Both the position numbers and the translations under genes were made by a program. From Deltaproteobacteria bacterium (lineage in GTDB: Bacteria; Myxococcota_A; JAADFL01), in contig JAADFL010000066.1 in assembly GCA_013152945.1 (NCBI GenBank), positions 8,324 to 72,323 on the forward strand: 64,000 nt of DNA, in the 5' to 3' direction. Numbering within the stretch: position 1 is the stretch's first letter; each line of letters opens with the position of its first letter. The notes beneath the pieces are model-generated. The model made no database searches. It was not told the DNA's origin and saw nothing but the letters and a program-made list of their open reading frames with translations. Positions 1 through 8,185 of the stretch are shown here, piece by piece.

Positions 1-4
1 TGGG

Positions 5-304
5 ATGTTGGATTTTAAAATAGACACGGCCCTTGAGCCGTGGCATGTTTTAAAAAGCATGTTGCAGGAAGAAAAAAGGCCTTACTTGCGTGTCGGGGAA
101 AAGGTCTATCATCTCCGGCACCGGGCATGGGGAAACGGCGTGGTGCAGGAGACCATGACATCAATCCTGCCCGGCGGGACCTGCCTTGTGAGAATCAAAT
201 TCGATGACGGTGTAAGCAGGACCTTTGAAAACAATCTAAAAAACCCGGCATGTTGTTATTACTTCGGGCTGCGTGTATCCAGGGAAGTGAACTTCCTCAA
301 ATGA
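5..304 (+). CDS. Small DUF3553-like protein
   Basis: A 99-residue ORF of unknown function. Residues about 30-65 (VGEKVYHLRHRAWGNGVV, then a run of beta-strand-like residues including RIKFDDG) resemble the small SH3-like DUF3553 fold found in stand-alone proteins and at helicase tails. That family match is from pattern memory only. The ATG lies five bases from the window edge, so a longer N-terminus outside the window cannot be excluded. Its TGA overlaps the ATG of the next gene (ATGA), so the two are probably translationally coupled. Confidence 0.6.
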   Translation: MLDFKIDTALEPWHVLKSMLQEEKRPYLRVGEKVYHLRHRAWGNGVVQETMTSILPGGTCLVRIKFDDGVSRTFENNLKNPACCYYFGLRVSREVNFLK

Positions 305-2079
305 GAAAAAAATATTTTTTTAAAACGACGATTCAAGCTCTCTTTCTATTGATGCTCATATCTTTCGGCCGAACCGCTCTTGCCGGGATCCCCGGCGAGC
401 AGGCGGAGGCGGCTGGAAGGAAGAGGCTGTCGAGCCATGACTGTGAGGGCGCAAGGCAGGCATTTAGAGCAGCACTCGATGCCTTCGAGACCAGTTCCAG
501 GCACCTCCTTTTAGCCAGGGCCTTGAAGTGTCTCGATAGGCCACAGGAGGCATACAGGCATGCTTACCTGGCATCCGCGGCCAGGGGCTCGAACGACCGG
601 GAGAGCCTGAAGCTCCTCCTCGACCTGTGCTTGAGACTGGGCAAGAACAAGCAGGCCCGGTCCATCTTGAACCAGTTGAGGGGATTTCCCGGTCTCGCCG
701 GTTTTGTATCAAGGCGGGCGTCTGTCCTGCGGTTTCGCAGTGGTGAAATAAACCGGGCCCTTTCTCTGGCAAGGGCTGCCGTGGGCGACAGGTTCACGAA
801 GTGGGACAGGAGGGCTCTTTGTCTGTACAGCCTGGAGTCAAAAAGAATCAAGGCCGCGCTCGAACACTGCCCCGAGGCTGTCAGGTCCGGTGCACTCGGG
901 GCCGAATGGCTGGCCAGGACATTGGCAAAGGCGGGCCGGCTCGATCTTGCAGCCGGAATATTGTGGCATCACGGGAAAAACGCAAACAAGAAAAAAAACA
1001 GGAACGTACTAGATTCCAGGTACAGGGCCAGGCTGGCCTACCTGTACTTCAAGAGGTACGGCGATCTTTATCATGCTTCAAGAGCACTCGAATATTTTTC
1101 AAGGCTTGGAGGTGATGTTGCGCCGGGTGACTATGCATCGGTGGCGCGCCGGGCAAATATGTCATTCGATTATAGCCGGGGAACGGGAAGAGCAAGACAG
1201 GGCAAATACGATTATTACGGTTATGGCTTGAAGCTCGACGTGGCGGTGCCGATGCCGGGCAGATGGAAGCTTGTTCCCGGTGCCGAGTTGGAGAATCTCG
1301 GGGAAGATGCGACGCTTTCGGGCCCGGGCGAACCTGTACGGCGCTCGTGGCAGGAGGGCAGGGCCGTCATGTCGCTGAAGGCCGAGCTTTACTGGCCTGA
1401 ATTCGGACTTAGGGCCGCGCTTGGCGGAGGCGGCTATTTCTCTTCAGACTCGGCATATCCCTTGTTCGAACTCAATGTCTCGGGCAGGCCCAAGGCCGGG
1501 TGGATCGACCTCGATTTCTCGCTTTCATACGGCCTGGGCAAACGGGCTGCGTCCGCATCCTATTCATGCGGCGGCCTCGAAGCCGAGTTAAGGGCCCTTT
1601 TGCGGGCAGGCCCGGTCCAGGTCCTTGGCGGTTTGCGGAACATGCTATTTGCGTTCGAGCATGGCCGTCCGAGGCAATTGTCCGGCTTCCTGTCTGGCAC
1701 ATGGCCTTTGGGCACGGGTCTTTTTCAGTTTTCACCGGGTTTGGCAATCAGCCTTGATCGATCATGGGATCAGCCTCTGGGCGGCGTGCCCGTGGATCTT
1801 TCTTCCAACCGTGAGGCTTTGTGGCTGGTATTTTCGGTCTCCACGGTCAAGCTCAATTACATCGATTTCAATATGAATGTTTCCTGGGCCCCTGTTTCAA
1901 GGGGATACAGCATGGAGGGCAACGGCCTGGAGCCTTTCGGCAACGGGCCGTGGCGTATCGAATCCCGGCTCCGAATAAGATCCCGGCAACGCGCAGGCCT
2001 TGAGTTGAGAACCTGGTTCGATGATGAATTGCGAAAAAGGAATGTGTTCGCTTATTTCGGCATTTTCATGATTCTCTGA
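301..2079 (+). CDS. TPR-type outer-membrane beta-barrel protein
   Basis: A 592-residue exported protein. I chose ATG 301, which overlaps the upstream stop, because it opens a clean signal peptide (MRKKYFFK, a hydrophobic stretch, then TALAG). The reading frame is open further upstream but that part overlaps the previous gene. Residues about 30-270 are helical with TPR-like spacing of alanines and aromatics. From about 280 on, alternating hydrophobic and polar strands with many Gly, Tyr and Trp suggest an outer-membrane barrel. This layout resembles secretion or assembly proteins with a periplasmic TPR region and a C-terminal barrel; the substrate is unknown. The 3' end overlaps the convergent kinase gene by 14 bp. 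Confidence 0.7.
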   Translation: MRKKYFFKTTIQALFLLMLISFGRTALAGIPGEQAEAAGRKRLSSHDCEGARQAFRAALDAFETSSRHLLLARALKCLDRPQEAYRHAYLASAARGSNDRESLKLLLDLCLRLGKNKQARSILNQLRGFPGLAGFVSRRASVLRFRSGEINRALSLARAAVGDRFTKWDRRALCLYSLESKRIKAALEHCPEAVRSGALGAEWLARTLAKAGRLDLAAGILWHHGKNANKKKNRNVLDSRYRARLAYLYFKRYGDLYHASRALEYFSRLGGDVAPGDYASVARRANMSFDYSRGTGRARQGKYDYYGYGLKLDVAVPMPGRWKLVPGAELENLGEDATLSGPGEPVRRSWQEGRAVMSLKAELYWPEFGLRAALGGGGYFSSDSAYPLFELNVSGRPKAGWIDLDFSLSYGLGKRAASASYSCGGLEAELRALLRAGPVQVLGGLRNMLFAFEHGRPRQLSGFLSGTWPLGTGLFQFSPGLAISLDRSWDQPLGGVPVDLSSNREALWLVFSVSTVKLNYIDFNMNVSWAPVSRGYSMEGNGLEPFGNGPWRIESRLRIRSRQRAGLELRTWFDDELRKRNVFAYFGIFMIL

Positions 2080-3769
2080 TTCTTGCTTTTTTGGGGGCTA
2101 ACTTTTTTCTTTGTCCTGCTTTTCCCCTGATCTTCAGGACCGGTAAAGTATCGGCGTTTTTTTTCACAGCCTTTTTCTTGTTTCCTGCTTTTTCCAGGAC
2201 CATCCTGATCTTGTCCAGCAGCGTGCTCAATGTGGCGGGTTTGGTAATTACGCCGTCACATCCCATGCGCTTTACAATTGCCATGGCTTCTTTTTCAGGA
2301 ATGGCTGTAAGGATTATCGATGGAACAGGTTTGCACTTTTTTTTCATTTTCAGTTTTCTGATAAGCTCGGCTCCGGTCATGTAAGGCAGTGTGAGGTCTA
2401 TAAGGAACAGGTTGAAATCGTTGTCGCATACGACGTCGAGGGCCTCTTCACCCGTGGAAGCGGAAGTCACGTCGCATCCTCTGCTCGTCAATACCAGGTC
2501 CAGGAATTCAACCGTATCCGGATCGTCGTCAACCACAAGGATTTTTGCTCCTTCCAGCGAAGTCAGTGGGATTTGTCCAAGTTTACTTTTTGCATCCTCG
2601 GCGCCGGGCCGGCCTCCGAGCGGAAGTGAAAAGGTTATTGTCGTGCCGCGGCCCTTAATGGAACGTATTGCCAGCTTGGAGCCGTGAGTGTCGAGTATGC
2701 TCTTTACAATGGACAGGCCGAGGCCGGATCCCGGAGAATTTACGTCATTTTTGAAAAACGGCTGTGTTACCTTTTTCCTGACGGTTTCGGTCATCCCGAT
2801 GCCGTTGTCTTGCACCGATATGGTCATGTTTTTCTTTCCGCGCTTCAAGCTTACCTCGATGCGGTTTTGCTTGTCGCCGTACTTGACCGCGTTATCGAGC
2901 AGGTTGTTCAGGACCCGGTGTATCATTTCCTTATCCGCCCGGACCATGTGCGGCTCATCCAGCGTGTTGATTTTTATCATGTCCAGGGGAAACCCGGTCC
3001 TTATGACCAACTCGGCCACACACTCATTGATCAGCTTTGCCGGGTCGAAATCCGTCAGAACAGGCTTATCCCCGAATTCCGGCCTCAACAATGTTTGATA
3101 ATTCAGGATGTCATCCATGAGGTCCGAGAGCCTGGAAAGGTTTCTTGCGGCCACCTGCATAGCGTCTGAAGCTTCTTTCGATATGCGGCCAAGGGAACCT
3201 TCCAGGAGAAGCTCCACATAGCCCAGGCCGGTCACGAGGGGTGTGCGCACTTCGTGACTCAACTTGGCGACGAATTCGTCTTTCATTTTATGGAGCCGTG
3301 CCAGTTTGCGGTTTGCCTCTTCGAGTTCGGCGTTCCTCTCGGCAAGCTCCAATTCGAGTTTTCTACGTTTCGAGACATCCCTGATAATGCCGACCGAGCC
3401 TATGGGTTTGCCGTGTTCATCATAGTAGGCCCTGCCGTCCACGCGGATGAACTTTTCTTCCCCGTCAGGGGTGAATACCCTGAAGTCTTCGCCCCGTGGT
3501 CCCTCCGCATGGAGGGTAGATTGCCATGATGCCTCGACCCTGGGCAGGTCATCAGGATGGATCATGACTTTGTACGGCACTCCGATTACAGCTTCCTTAG
3601 GAAGTCCGGTTAAAGCCTCGAAACCCGGTGATACGTATTTTAGGGTTCCGTTCTCATCCGACACGAACAGGACTTCCGCCAGGTTGTCCAGCAGCAGGCG
3701 CTCCAGCGCGGTTATTTTATTTTTGCCGGGACTATTGTTTATTGTTGCTTTTCGGCTGTTTTTAGCCAT
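2066..3769 (-). CDS. PAS-containing hybrid histidine kinase with C-terminal receiver
   Basis: A 567-residue cytoplasmic signalling protein with no membrane segment. A PAS domain (about 22-140) is followed by a short coiled coil, a HisKA H-box (KLSHEVRTPL, phospho-acceptor His172), and an HATPase domain with N-box NLLDNAVKYG and G-boxes DNGIGM and GSGLGLS. The receiver domain (about 408-530) has the acidic DDD at 415-417, phospho-acceptor Asp458 (LFLIDLT) and Lys510 (ITKP). A basic Lys/Arg-rich tail follows. The ATG sits directly after the stop of the amidotransferase gene, whose last codons supply an AAGGAA ribosome site. The signal it senses and its output partner are not visible here; no DNA-binding response regulator is adjacent. 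Confidence 0.92.
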   Translation of the reverse strand: MAKNSRKATINNSPGKNKITALERLLLDNLAEVLFVSDENGTLKYVSPGFEALTGLPKEAVIGVPYKVMIHPDDLPRVEASWQSTLHAEGPRGEDFRVFTPDGEEKFIRVDGRAYYDEHGKPIGSVGIIRDVSKRRKLELELAERNAELEEANRKLARLHKMKDEFVAKLSHEVRTPLVTGLGYVELLLEGSLGRISKEASDAMQVAARNLSRLSDLMDDILNYQTLLRPEFGDKPVLTDFDPAKLINECVAELVIRTGFPLDMIKINTLDEPHMVRADKEMIHRVLNNLLDNAVKYGDKQNRIEVSLKRGKKNMTISVQDNGIGMTETVRKKVTQPFFKNDVNSPGSGLGLSIVKSILDTHGSKLAIRSIKGRGTTITFSLPLGGRPGAEDAKSKLGQIPLTSLEGAKILVVDDDPDTVEFLDLVLTSRGCDVTSASTGEEALDVVCDNDFNLFLIDLTLPYMTGAELIRKLKMKKKCKPVPSIILTAIPEKEAMAIVKRMGCDGVITKPATLSTLLDKIRMVLEKAGNKKKAVKKNADTLPVLKIRGKAGQRKKLAPKKARIRES

Positions 3770-4513
3770 CTATTCCTTGCCCCCTCTTCTCGCGGCATGT
3801 ACCAGGCTGTCGAACAGGCCCTGGAATGCCGGGCCGAAAGTGCTTTTTTCCTCGGGGTGCCATTGAACACCCAGGTAAAAAGGCTTGGATGGGTCTTCTA
3901 CTGCTTCTATGAAACCATCGCCCGCGACTGCGCATACGTCCAGGCCGCCCGAACTTGTTACGCCCTGGTGGTGCCTGCTGTTGACAGTGTGTTCGCCCGG
4001 GCCCAGCAAGCGTGACAGGAGTGTGCCCTTCCTGACCTTGATATCATGCTCAACGTACACATCAGGTGTTTTGTCTTTGTGAATTATCTTGTTATTTTTA
4101 AGATCGGGAATGTGAGGGAAAATCGAGCCCTTGGCCTGAATAGTCATCAGTTGCATGCCTGCGCATATCCCTAGGACCGGCAGGTCTGTCTGTTGCAACT
4201 CTGCAACCAGGGCCTTGTCGAATTCTTCCCTGGCCCCGGCCACAGGTTCCAGGCTCGGATGTTTTAGTTGTTCGGCGGTAAATGCGCACCTGTAGTCATC
4301 TCCCCCGGTCAGGATGACTGCATCAACCATGGTGAGCAATCTCTTTATGGCGCGGGGGCCGGCATTCGGGCAGAAGGGCAGGGGAATGGCTCCGGCTTTT
4401 AATATTCTGTGCATGTACGAGGATTTCAGCGTACACTTGCCCTTGCTTTCCCGGTCGTCATGGACCTTGTCAAGGTCGCAGTTGAGCCCTACTATAACTT
4501 GTTCGACAGCCAA
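3770..4513 (-). CDS. Class I glutamine amidotransferase (peptidase C26 / PuuD-like)
   Basis: A gamma-glutamyl hydrolase or glutamine-amidotransferase-like enzyme. The nucleophile elbow is GICAGMQ (Cys) and the catalytic His-Glu pair is in QWHPEE, the arrangement of the C26 / gamma-glutamyl-GABA hydrolase family. I prefer the TTG at 4513: it has a GAGGGG ribosome site just upstream and gives the family-like N-terminus VIVGLNCDL. The ATG at 4558 would overlap the upstream gene by 67 bp. Length is then 247 residues, normal for the family. It overlaps the holC-like gene by 22 bp and abuts the kinase gene. The true substrate cannot be read from sequence; PuuD itself works in putrescine catabolism, but no other puu gene is near. 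Confidence 0.8.
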   Translation of the reverse strand: MAVEQVIVGLNCDLDKVHDDRESKGKCTLKSSYMHRILKAGAIPLPFCPNAGPRAIKRLLTMVDAVILTGGDDYRCAFTAEQLKHPSLEPVAGAREEFDKALVAELQQTDLPVLGICAGMQLMTIQAKGSIFPHIPDLKNNKIIHKDKTPDVYVEHDIKVRKGTLLSRLLGPGEHTVNSRHHQGVTSSGGLDVCAVAGDGFIEAVEDPSKPFYLGVQWHPEEKSTFGPAFQGLFDSLVHAARRGGKE

Positions 4514-4944
4514 CCTATCCCCTCGAAAAACACCGGTTCGAAATCCTTGGCGCGCCATGACTTGAACCTTTCCCTGGCTGCTTCGACCAGGCTTGGTGAA
4601 AACGTGGGCGCAAAGTCCACGACCAGGTCGAATTTCATGCAGTGCTCGATTTCCGCCGGACTGGAAAGAACCAGTGCATCAGCCTTGGGCCAGACAATGA
4701 GAGACGAAATGAGCAATGCCTGCTCTGGGTCGCCGGCAGGTGTTTCCTCCGGAGAAACCAGCCTGTGTGCTATGAAAGCCCCCTGGGAGAACGTCCAGAG
4801 CAGGTTGTCGAGGGCTTTGGCCGGTTCTCCGGCCTCAACATGGAGCTGTACCTTTAGCCCTTTTTCAACAAGGGCCTGGACGGATTGGCAGACAGCCTCT
4901 TCCAGCGGGGGGGCCGGCACCTTGACGAAAACTACTTTGGGCAA
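4492..4944 (-). CDS. holC: DNA polymerase III chi subunit-like protein (HolC)
   Basis: A 150-residue protein matching the chi-subunit pattern: an N-terminal Rossmann-like part, LDNLLWTFSQGAFIAHRL (HolC has a similar LDxxLW...FxPH segment), then FDLVVDFAPTF and ARERFKSWR near the C-terminus. HolC links the clamp loader to single-strand binding protein at the replication fork. The start is TTG 4944 with an AGAGG ribosome site. It heads a minus-strand operon with the amidotransferase and the hybrid kinase, an unusual setting; in many Proteobacteria holC follows pepA. Identification rests on remembered motifs and is moderately certain. Confidence 0.72.
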   Translation of the reverse strand: MPKVVFVKVPAPPLEEAVCQSVQALVEKGLKVQLHVEAGEPAKALDNLLWTFSQGAFIAHRLVSPEETPAGDPEQALLISSLIVWPKADALVLSSPAEIEHCMKFDLVVDFAPTFSPSLVEAARERFKSWRAKDFEPVFFEGIGWLSNKL

Positions 4945-4992
4945 CCTGCACCTCTCATGACAAATGATTAAAGGCCTTAAAAGTCGCTATGG

Positions 4993-5004
4993 GTTCCATG
5001 GAAC
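4993..5004. promoter_or_regulatory. Perfect 12-bp palindrome upstream of the leucine leader
   Basis: GTTCCATGGAAC is a perfect inverted repeat in the spacer between the divergent holC-like gene and the leucine operon. Its position fits an operator for a dimeric regulator of either gene. No regulator is identified. Confidence 0.3.
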
Positions 5005-5059
5005 AATGCATTTTAATCTTTTTCAGCCCTTCCATTCAAAGTTATAGGATCCATAGTCC

Positions 5060-5137
5060 ATGCCCCGGCTTTTTTCAATGTTGTTGTTGCTCTTAAAACC
5101 GCCCCAAAAAAATATCCGGATCCGTAATGCGGTTTGA
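5060..5137 (+). CDS. leuL: Candidate leucine-operon leader peptide (attenuator)
   Basis: A 25-codon ORF: ATG CCC CGG CTT TTT TCA ATG, then five consecutive leucine codons (TTG TTG TTG CTC TTA), then a short basic tail ending at TGA 5135-5137. With the CTT codon it has six Leu in twelve codons. It lies 85 bp before leuB on the same strand. AGGA at 5046-5049 is a possible ribosome site for ATG 5060; ATG 5078 is an in-frame alternative. Classic leuL peptides carry a similar Leu run so that ribosome stalling at low charged tRNA-Leu controls the operon. A 7-bp pairing AAACCGC (5096-5102) with GCGGTTT (5129-5135) competes with CCGCC (5099-5103) pairing with GGCGG (5140-5144). I see no U-run terminator, so the mechanism is open. 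Confidence 0.55.
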   Translation: MPRLFSMLLLLLKPPQKNIRIRNAV

Positions 5138-5222
5138 ATGGCGGCCCTTTGTGATTGCCCTTTGTCTGCTCTTGCTATAGCCTGTCATGGTTGAAAGGTA
5201 ATCGGCTGAATCGGAGGACAAG

Positions 5223-6302
5223 GTGCATAAATTGCCACGGCGGGTAGCAGTTGTTCCAGGAGATGGCATTGGTCCGGAAGTGGTGGGGGAATCTGTTTCA
5301 GTTCTAAGGACACTGAACCGGATCTTTTCCCTGGACATGGAGTTCGTGGATTTCCCTTGGGGGGCCGAGCATTACCTCGAGTTCGGCGAAACTCTCCCGG
5401 AAGATGCCGTGGAAATGCTGAATCGCGAGTTCGGCGCAATTTTCATGGGCGCCATGGGCGATCCCAGGGTGCCGGACATGGTTCATGCGCGGGACATAGT
5501 GCTTGGATTGAGGCGCAAGCTGGACCTTTACGTGAACCAGAGGCCGATAAAATTGCTTGACCAACGCCTGACGCCGTTGAAAGACAAGGGAAAAGACGAC
5601 ATCGATTTCGTGATATTGAGAGAGAACACCGAGGGAAGTTATGTCGGTTGCGGCGGATGGTTCAAGAAGGGATCGGCTGACGAAATCGCTATCGAAGAAT
5701 CCATCAACACCAGGAAAGGAGTGGAAAGAATAATAAGGTATGCCTTTTCCATGGCCCGGCAATACGGTTACGAAAAGGTGACCATGGCGGACAAGAGCAA
5801 TGCCATCAGGTTCGGTCACGACCTGTGGTACAGGGTCTTCCAGGAAATTGGTGAAGAGTATCCGGACATAGAGATGCAACACCTGTACATCGACGTGTTG
5901 ACAGCCGAACTCATCAGGGCGCCGGAGCAATTCCAGATAATAGTAACCTGCAATCTTTTCGGCGACATACTGGCGGATCTTTCCGCTCAGCTCATGGGGG
6001 GACTGGGGCTGGCGGCAAGTGCAAACCTGAATCCCGGCAAGGTATCCCTGTTCGAGCCTGTTCACGGCTCGGCTCCGAAACTCGCGGGCAGGGGACTGGC
6101 CGACCCGGTGGCGGCCATTCTCTCCGGCCAGCTTCTGCTCGGCCACTTCGGATTGGCCGAGTACGGCGCCATCATCGAGGAAGCGGTCAGGGATTCATTG
6201 CAGCAGGGCATTACCACGCCCGACCTCGGGGGACACTCGACGACACAGGATGTCGGAGCCTTTATCAGGAAACGAATAGAAGAATTGGCGGATGAGAAAT
6301 AG
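5223..6302 (+). CDS. leuB: 3-isopropylmalate dehydrogenase
   Basis: Oxidatively decarboxylates 3-isopropylmalate to 2-oxoisocaproate with NAD+, the third leucine step. The 359-residue protein has the family N-terminus (VVPGDGIGPEVV), substrate-binding arginines in the LRRKLDLYVNQRP segment, and the metal/NAD signature region NLFGDILADLSAQLMGGLGL near 240-265, followed by EPVHGSAPKLAG. The start is GTG 5223, six bases after a GGAGGA ribosome site. It is the first gene of leuB-leuC-leuD-leuA. Its DFPWGAEHYLEFGE segment is a variant of the family; tartrate or isocitrate dehydrogenase activity is excluded mainly by the leu neighbours. Confidence 0.95.
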   Translation: MHKLPRRVAVVPGDGIGPEVVGESVSVLRTLNRIFSLDMEFVDFPWGAEHYLEFGETLPEDAVEMLNREFGAIFMGAMGDPRVPDMVHARDIVLGLRRKLDLYVNQRPIKLLDQRLTPLKDKGKDDIDFVILRENTEGSYVGCGGWFKKGSADEIAIEESINTRKGVERIIRYAFSMARQYGYEKVTMADKSNAIRFGHDLWYRVFQEIGEEYPDIEMQHLYIDVLTAELIRAPEQFQIIVTCNLFGDILADLSAQLMGGLGLAASANLNPGKVSLFEPVHGSAPKLAGRGLADPVAAILSGQLLLGHFGLAEYGAIIEEAVRDSLQQGITTPDLGGHSTTQDVGAFIRKRIEELADEK

Positions 6303-6320
6303 TTAACGGAGGTACGTGAT

Positions 6321-7589
6321 TTGGCCGGAGCCACTCTTGCGGAAAAGTTGATATCAAGGATAGCAGGCGTTGATCGTGCCAGGGCAGGGGATCACCTGTG
6401 GTGCAAAGTGGATGTCGCTTTGCTGACCGATCCCACAACTCCCCAGGTAGGAGCGGCCATGGCCCGGCTCGGCGCCGAAAAGGTGTTCGATCCCGCCAAG
6501 GTAGTGATTTTCCATGACCACTTCGTGCCTGCAAAAGACGTTAAGTCAGCCGGTCTTGCAAGGGCATCCAAGGAATTTGCGCGTGAGCATGGCATAGAAA
6601 AATTTTTCGAGGTGGGGAGGGCCGGCATTTGCCATGTCGCATTGCCGGAAACAGGGATGGTGGTTCCGGGCGACCTTGTGGTGGGTGCTGACAGCCATAC
6701 AACTACACACGGTGCACTGGGTGCTTTTGCAACCGGCATGGGAGCGACGGATATGGCGGCGGTCCTTGCCACCGGCAAGACATGGCTTATGGTGCCGGAG
6801 ACGATAAGAGTCGATCTGAAGGGTGCCCTGGATAAATATGTCTGTGGTAAGGATGTCGCGCTGGCGCTGCTCAAAGAACTCGGAGTGCGCGGCGCCATAT
6901 ACAAGGCGCTGGAGTTCGGAGGGCCGGGCGCCGGGGACCTCGAATTGGCGGACCGGTTTACAATGTGCAACATGGCGGTGGAGGCAGGTGCGAAGGCCGG
7001 AATATTTAAGGCCGACGAAAAGGTGCTGGACTATGTAGGGTCAAGGACAGACAGGGAACCGGTTGTTTTCGAACCTGATCCGGATGCGGAATACCGGCGC
7101 TGTATCGAAATGGATGTTTCAAAAGTCGAACCCATGGTAGCTGCTCCGCATTCGCCCGACAACGTGAGCCCTGCATCGGTTTTTTCGGATGTGGCGGTGG
7201 ACCAGGTGCTGATAGGTTCGTGCACCAACGGCAGGATCGAGGACTTTAGGGCCTTTGCAGAGATAATGAACGGCAGGAAGGTGCATCCTGATGTCAGGCT
7301 TATTGCACTGCCCGGCTCGCCTTCCGTCCTGGAGCAGATGATAGCCGAAGGCATAGCCGCGAGCTTGGTTCAATCGGGCGGCGTGCTCGGACCTTGCACA
7401 TGCGGGCCGTGTATAGGCTCGCCACCGGGGGTGCTCGGCGAATCCGAAGTCGCGCTGTTCACCACGAACAGGAATTTTCAAGGAAGATCAGGGGCCAGGA
7501 GTTCGAGGGTGTATCTTGCTTCACCGGCGGTTGCGGCGGCGACGGCTATTACGGGCAGGATAACCGATCCAAGAAATCTGGCGGGATGA
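6321..7589 (+). CDS. leuC: 3-isopropylmalate dehydratase large subunit
   Basis: The iron-sulfur subunit of isopropylmalate isomerase, which interconverts 2- and 3-isopropylmalate with LeuD. At 422 residues it belongs to the shorter, archaeal/homoaconitase-like LeuC type. Cluster-ligand cysteines appear in GSCTNGRIEDF (about residue 297) and GPCTCGPCIGSPPG (about 357). The ADSHTTTHGALG segment is the conserved early motif. The start is TTG 6321 after CGGAGGT. The TGA overlaps the ATG of leuD (ATGA), so the two subunits are coupled. The same fold also serves homoaconitase, but the neighbours support the leucine role. Confidence 0.94.
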   Translation: MAGATLAEKLISRIAGVDRARAGDHLWCKVDVALLTDPTTPQVGAAMARLGAEKVFDPAKVVIFHDHFVPAKDVKSAGLARASKEFAREHGIEKFFEVGRAGICHVALPETGMVVPGDLVVGADSHTTTHGALGAFATGMGATDMAAVLATGKTWLMVPETIRVDLKGALDKYVCGKDVALALLKELGVRGAIYKALEFGGPGAGDLELADRFTMCNMAVEAGAKAGIFKADEKVLDYVGSRTDREPVVFEPDPDAEYRRCIEMDVSKVEPMVAAPHSPDNVSPASVFSDVAVDQVLIGSCTNGRIEDFRAFAEIMNGRKVHPDVRLIALPGSPSVLEQMIAEGIAASLVQSGGVLGPCTCGPCIGSPPGVLGESEVALFTTNRNFQGRSGARSSRVYLASPAVAAATAITGRITDPRNLAG

Positions 7590-8167
7590 AAAGTGTGGTG
7601 AAAATGAAACACGAAGCTGAAGAAAGGTGCTCGAATGTGGATAGGGGCCGGGCCTTGCGTATCTCGGGCAGGGTGATAAAACTCGGGCATGACGTGGACA
7701 CGGACAGGATAATACCCGCACGTTATTGTAATTCTTTTGCCCAAGAGGACCTGGCGCCGCACGCGCTCGAAGATTATGATCCGGGTTTGGCGAACAAAAT
7801 CAGGCCCGGTGACGTTATAGTAGCAGGAGAAAATTTCGGGTGTGGAAGTTCGAGGGAGCATGCGCCGGTGGCGTTGCTCGGAGCGGGAATCAGGTGTATC
7901 GTGGCAGTATCGTTTGCAAGGATTTTCTACAGGAACGCGTTGAATCTTGGCTTGCCGGTGCTCGTGTGTGAACATGCTTTCGACGTATTCGAAAACTTCG
8001 AGGAGATTGTGGTAGAGACCGGGGCCGGAAAGATAATCAAGGCTGGAACAGGGGATGTATTACGCGCAAGGCCGTTGTCCAGGATTGCCGGGGACCTGAT
8101 GAGGGCAGGCGGTCTTGCATCACTGGTAAGGGCCATGACCGTGCCGGGCCGAGAACCGGGGGATTAA
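7586..8167 (+). CDS. leuD: 3-isopropylmalate dehydratase small subunit
   Basis: The swivelling small subunit that completes the isomerase active site with LeuC. Hallmarks are the [13 protein letters not shown] segment and [17 protein letters not shown], the substrate-binding loop of aconitase small subunits. I chose ATG 7586, which overlaps the leuC stop. The frame is open further upstream but only inside leuC. This gives 193 residues with a short N-terminal extension before the conserved GRVIKLG start; an internal start nearer to it is possible. Confidence 0.93.
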   Translation: MKSVVKMKHEAEERCSNVDRGRALRISGRVIKLGHDVDTDRIIPARYCNSFAQEDLAPHALEDYDPGLANKIRPGDVIVAGENFGCGSSREHAPVALLGAGIRCIVAVSFARIFYRNALNLGLPVLVCEHAFDVFENFEEIVVETGAGKIIKAGTGDVLRARPLSRIAGDLMRAGGLASLVRAMTVPGREPGD

Positions 8168-8185
8168 TGGTAATGGAGATGAGAA

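Noticed and set aside
5304-6146. 280-residue minus-strand ORF opposite leuB
   Set aside because: It lies fully inside leuB, has no recognisable motifs and mirrors the codon pattern of a real gene.
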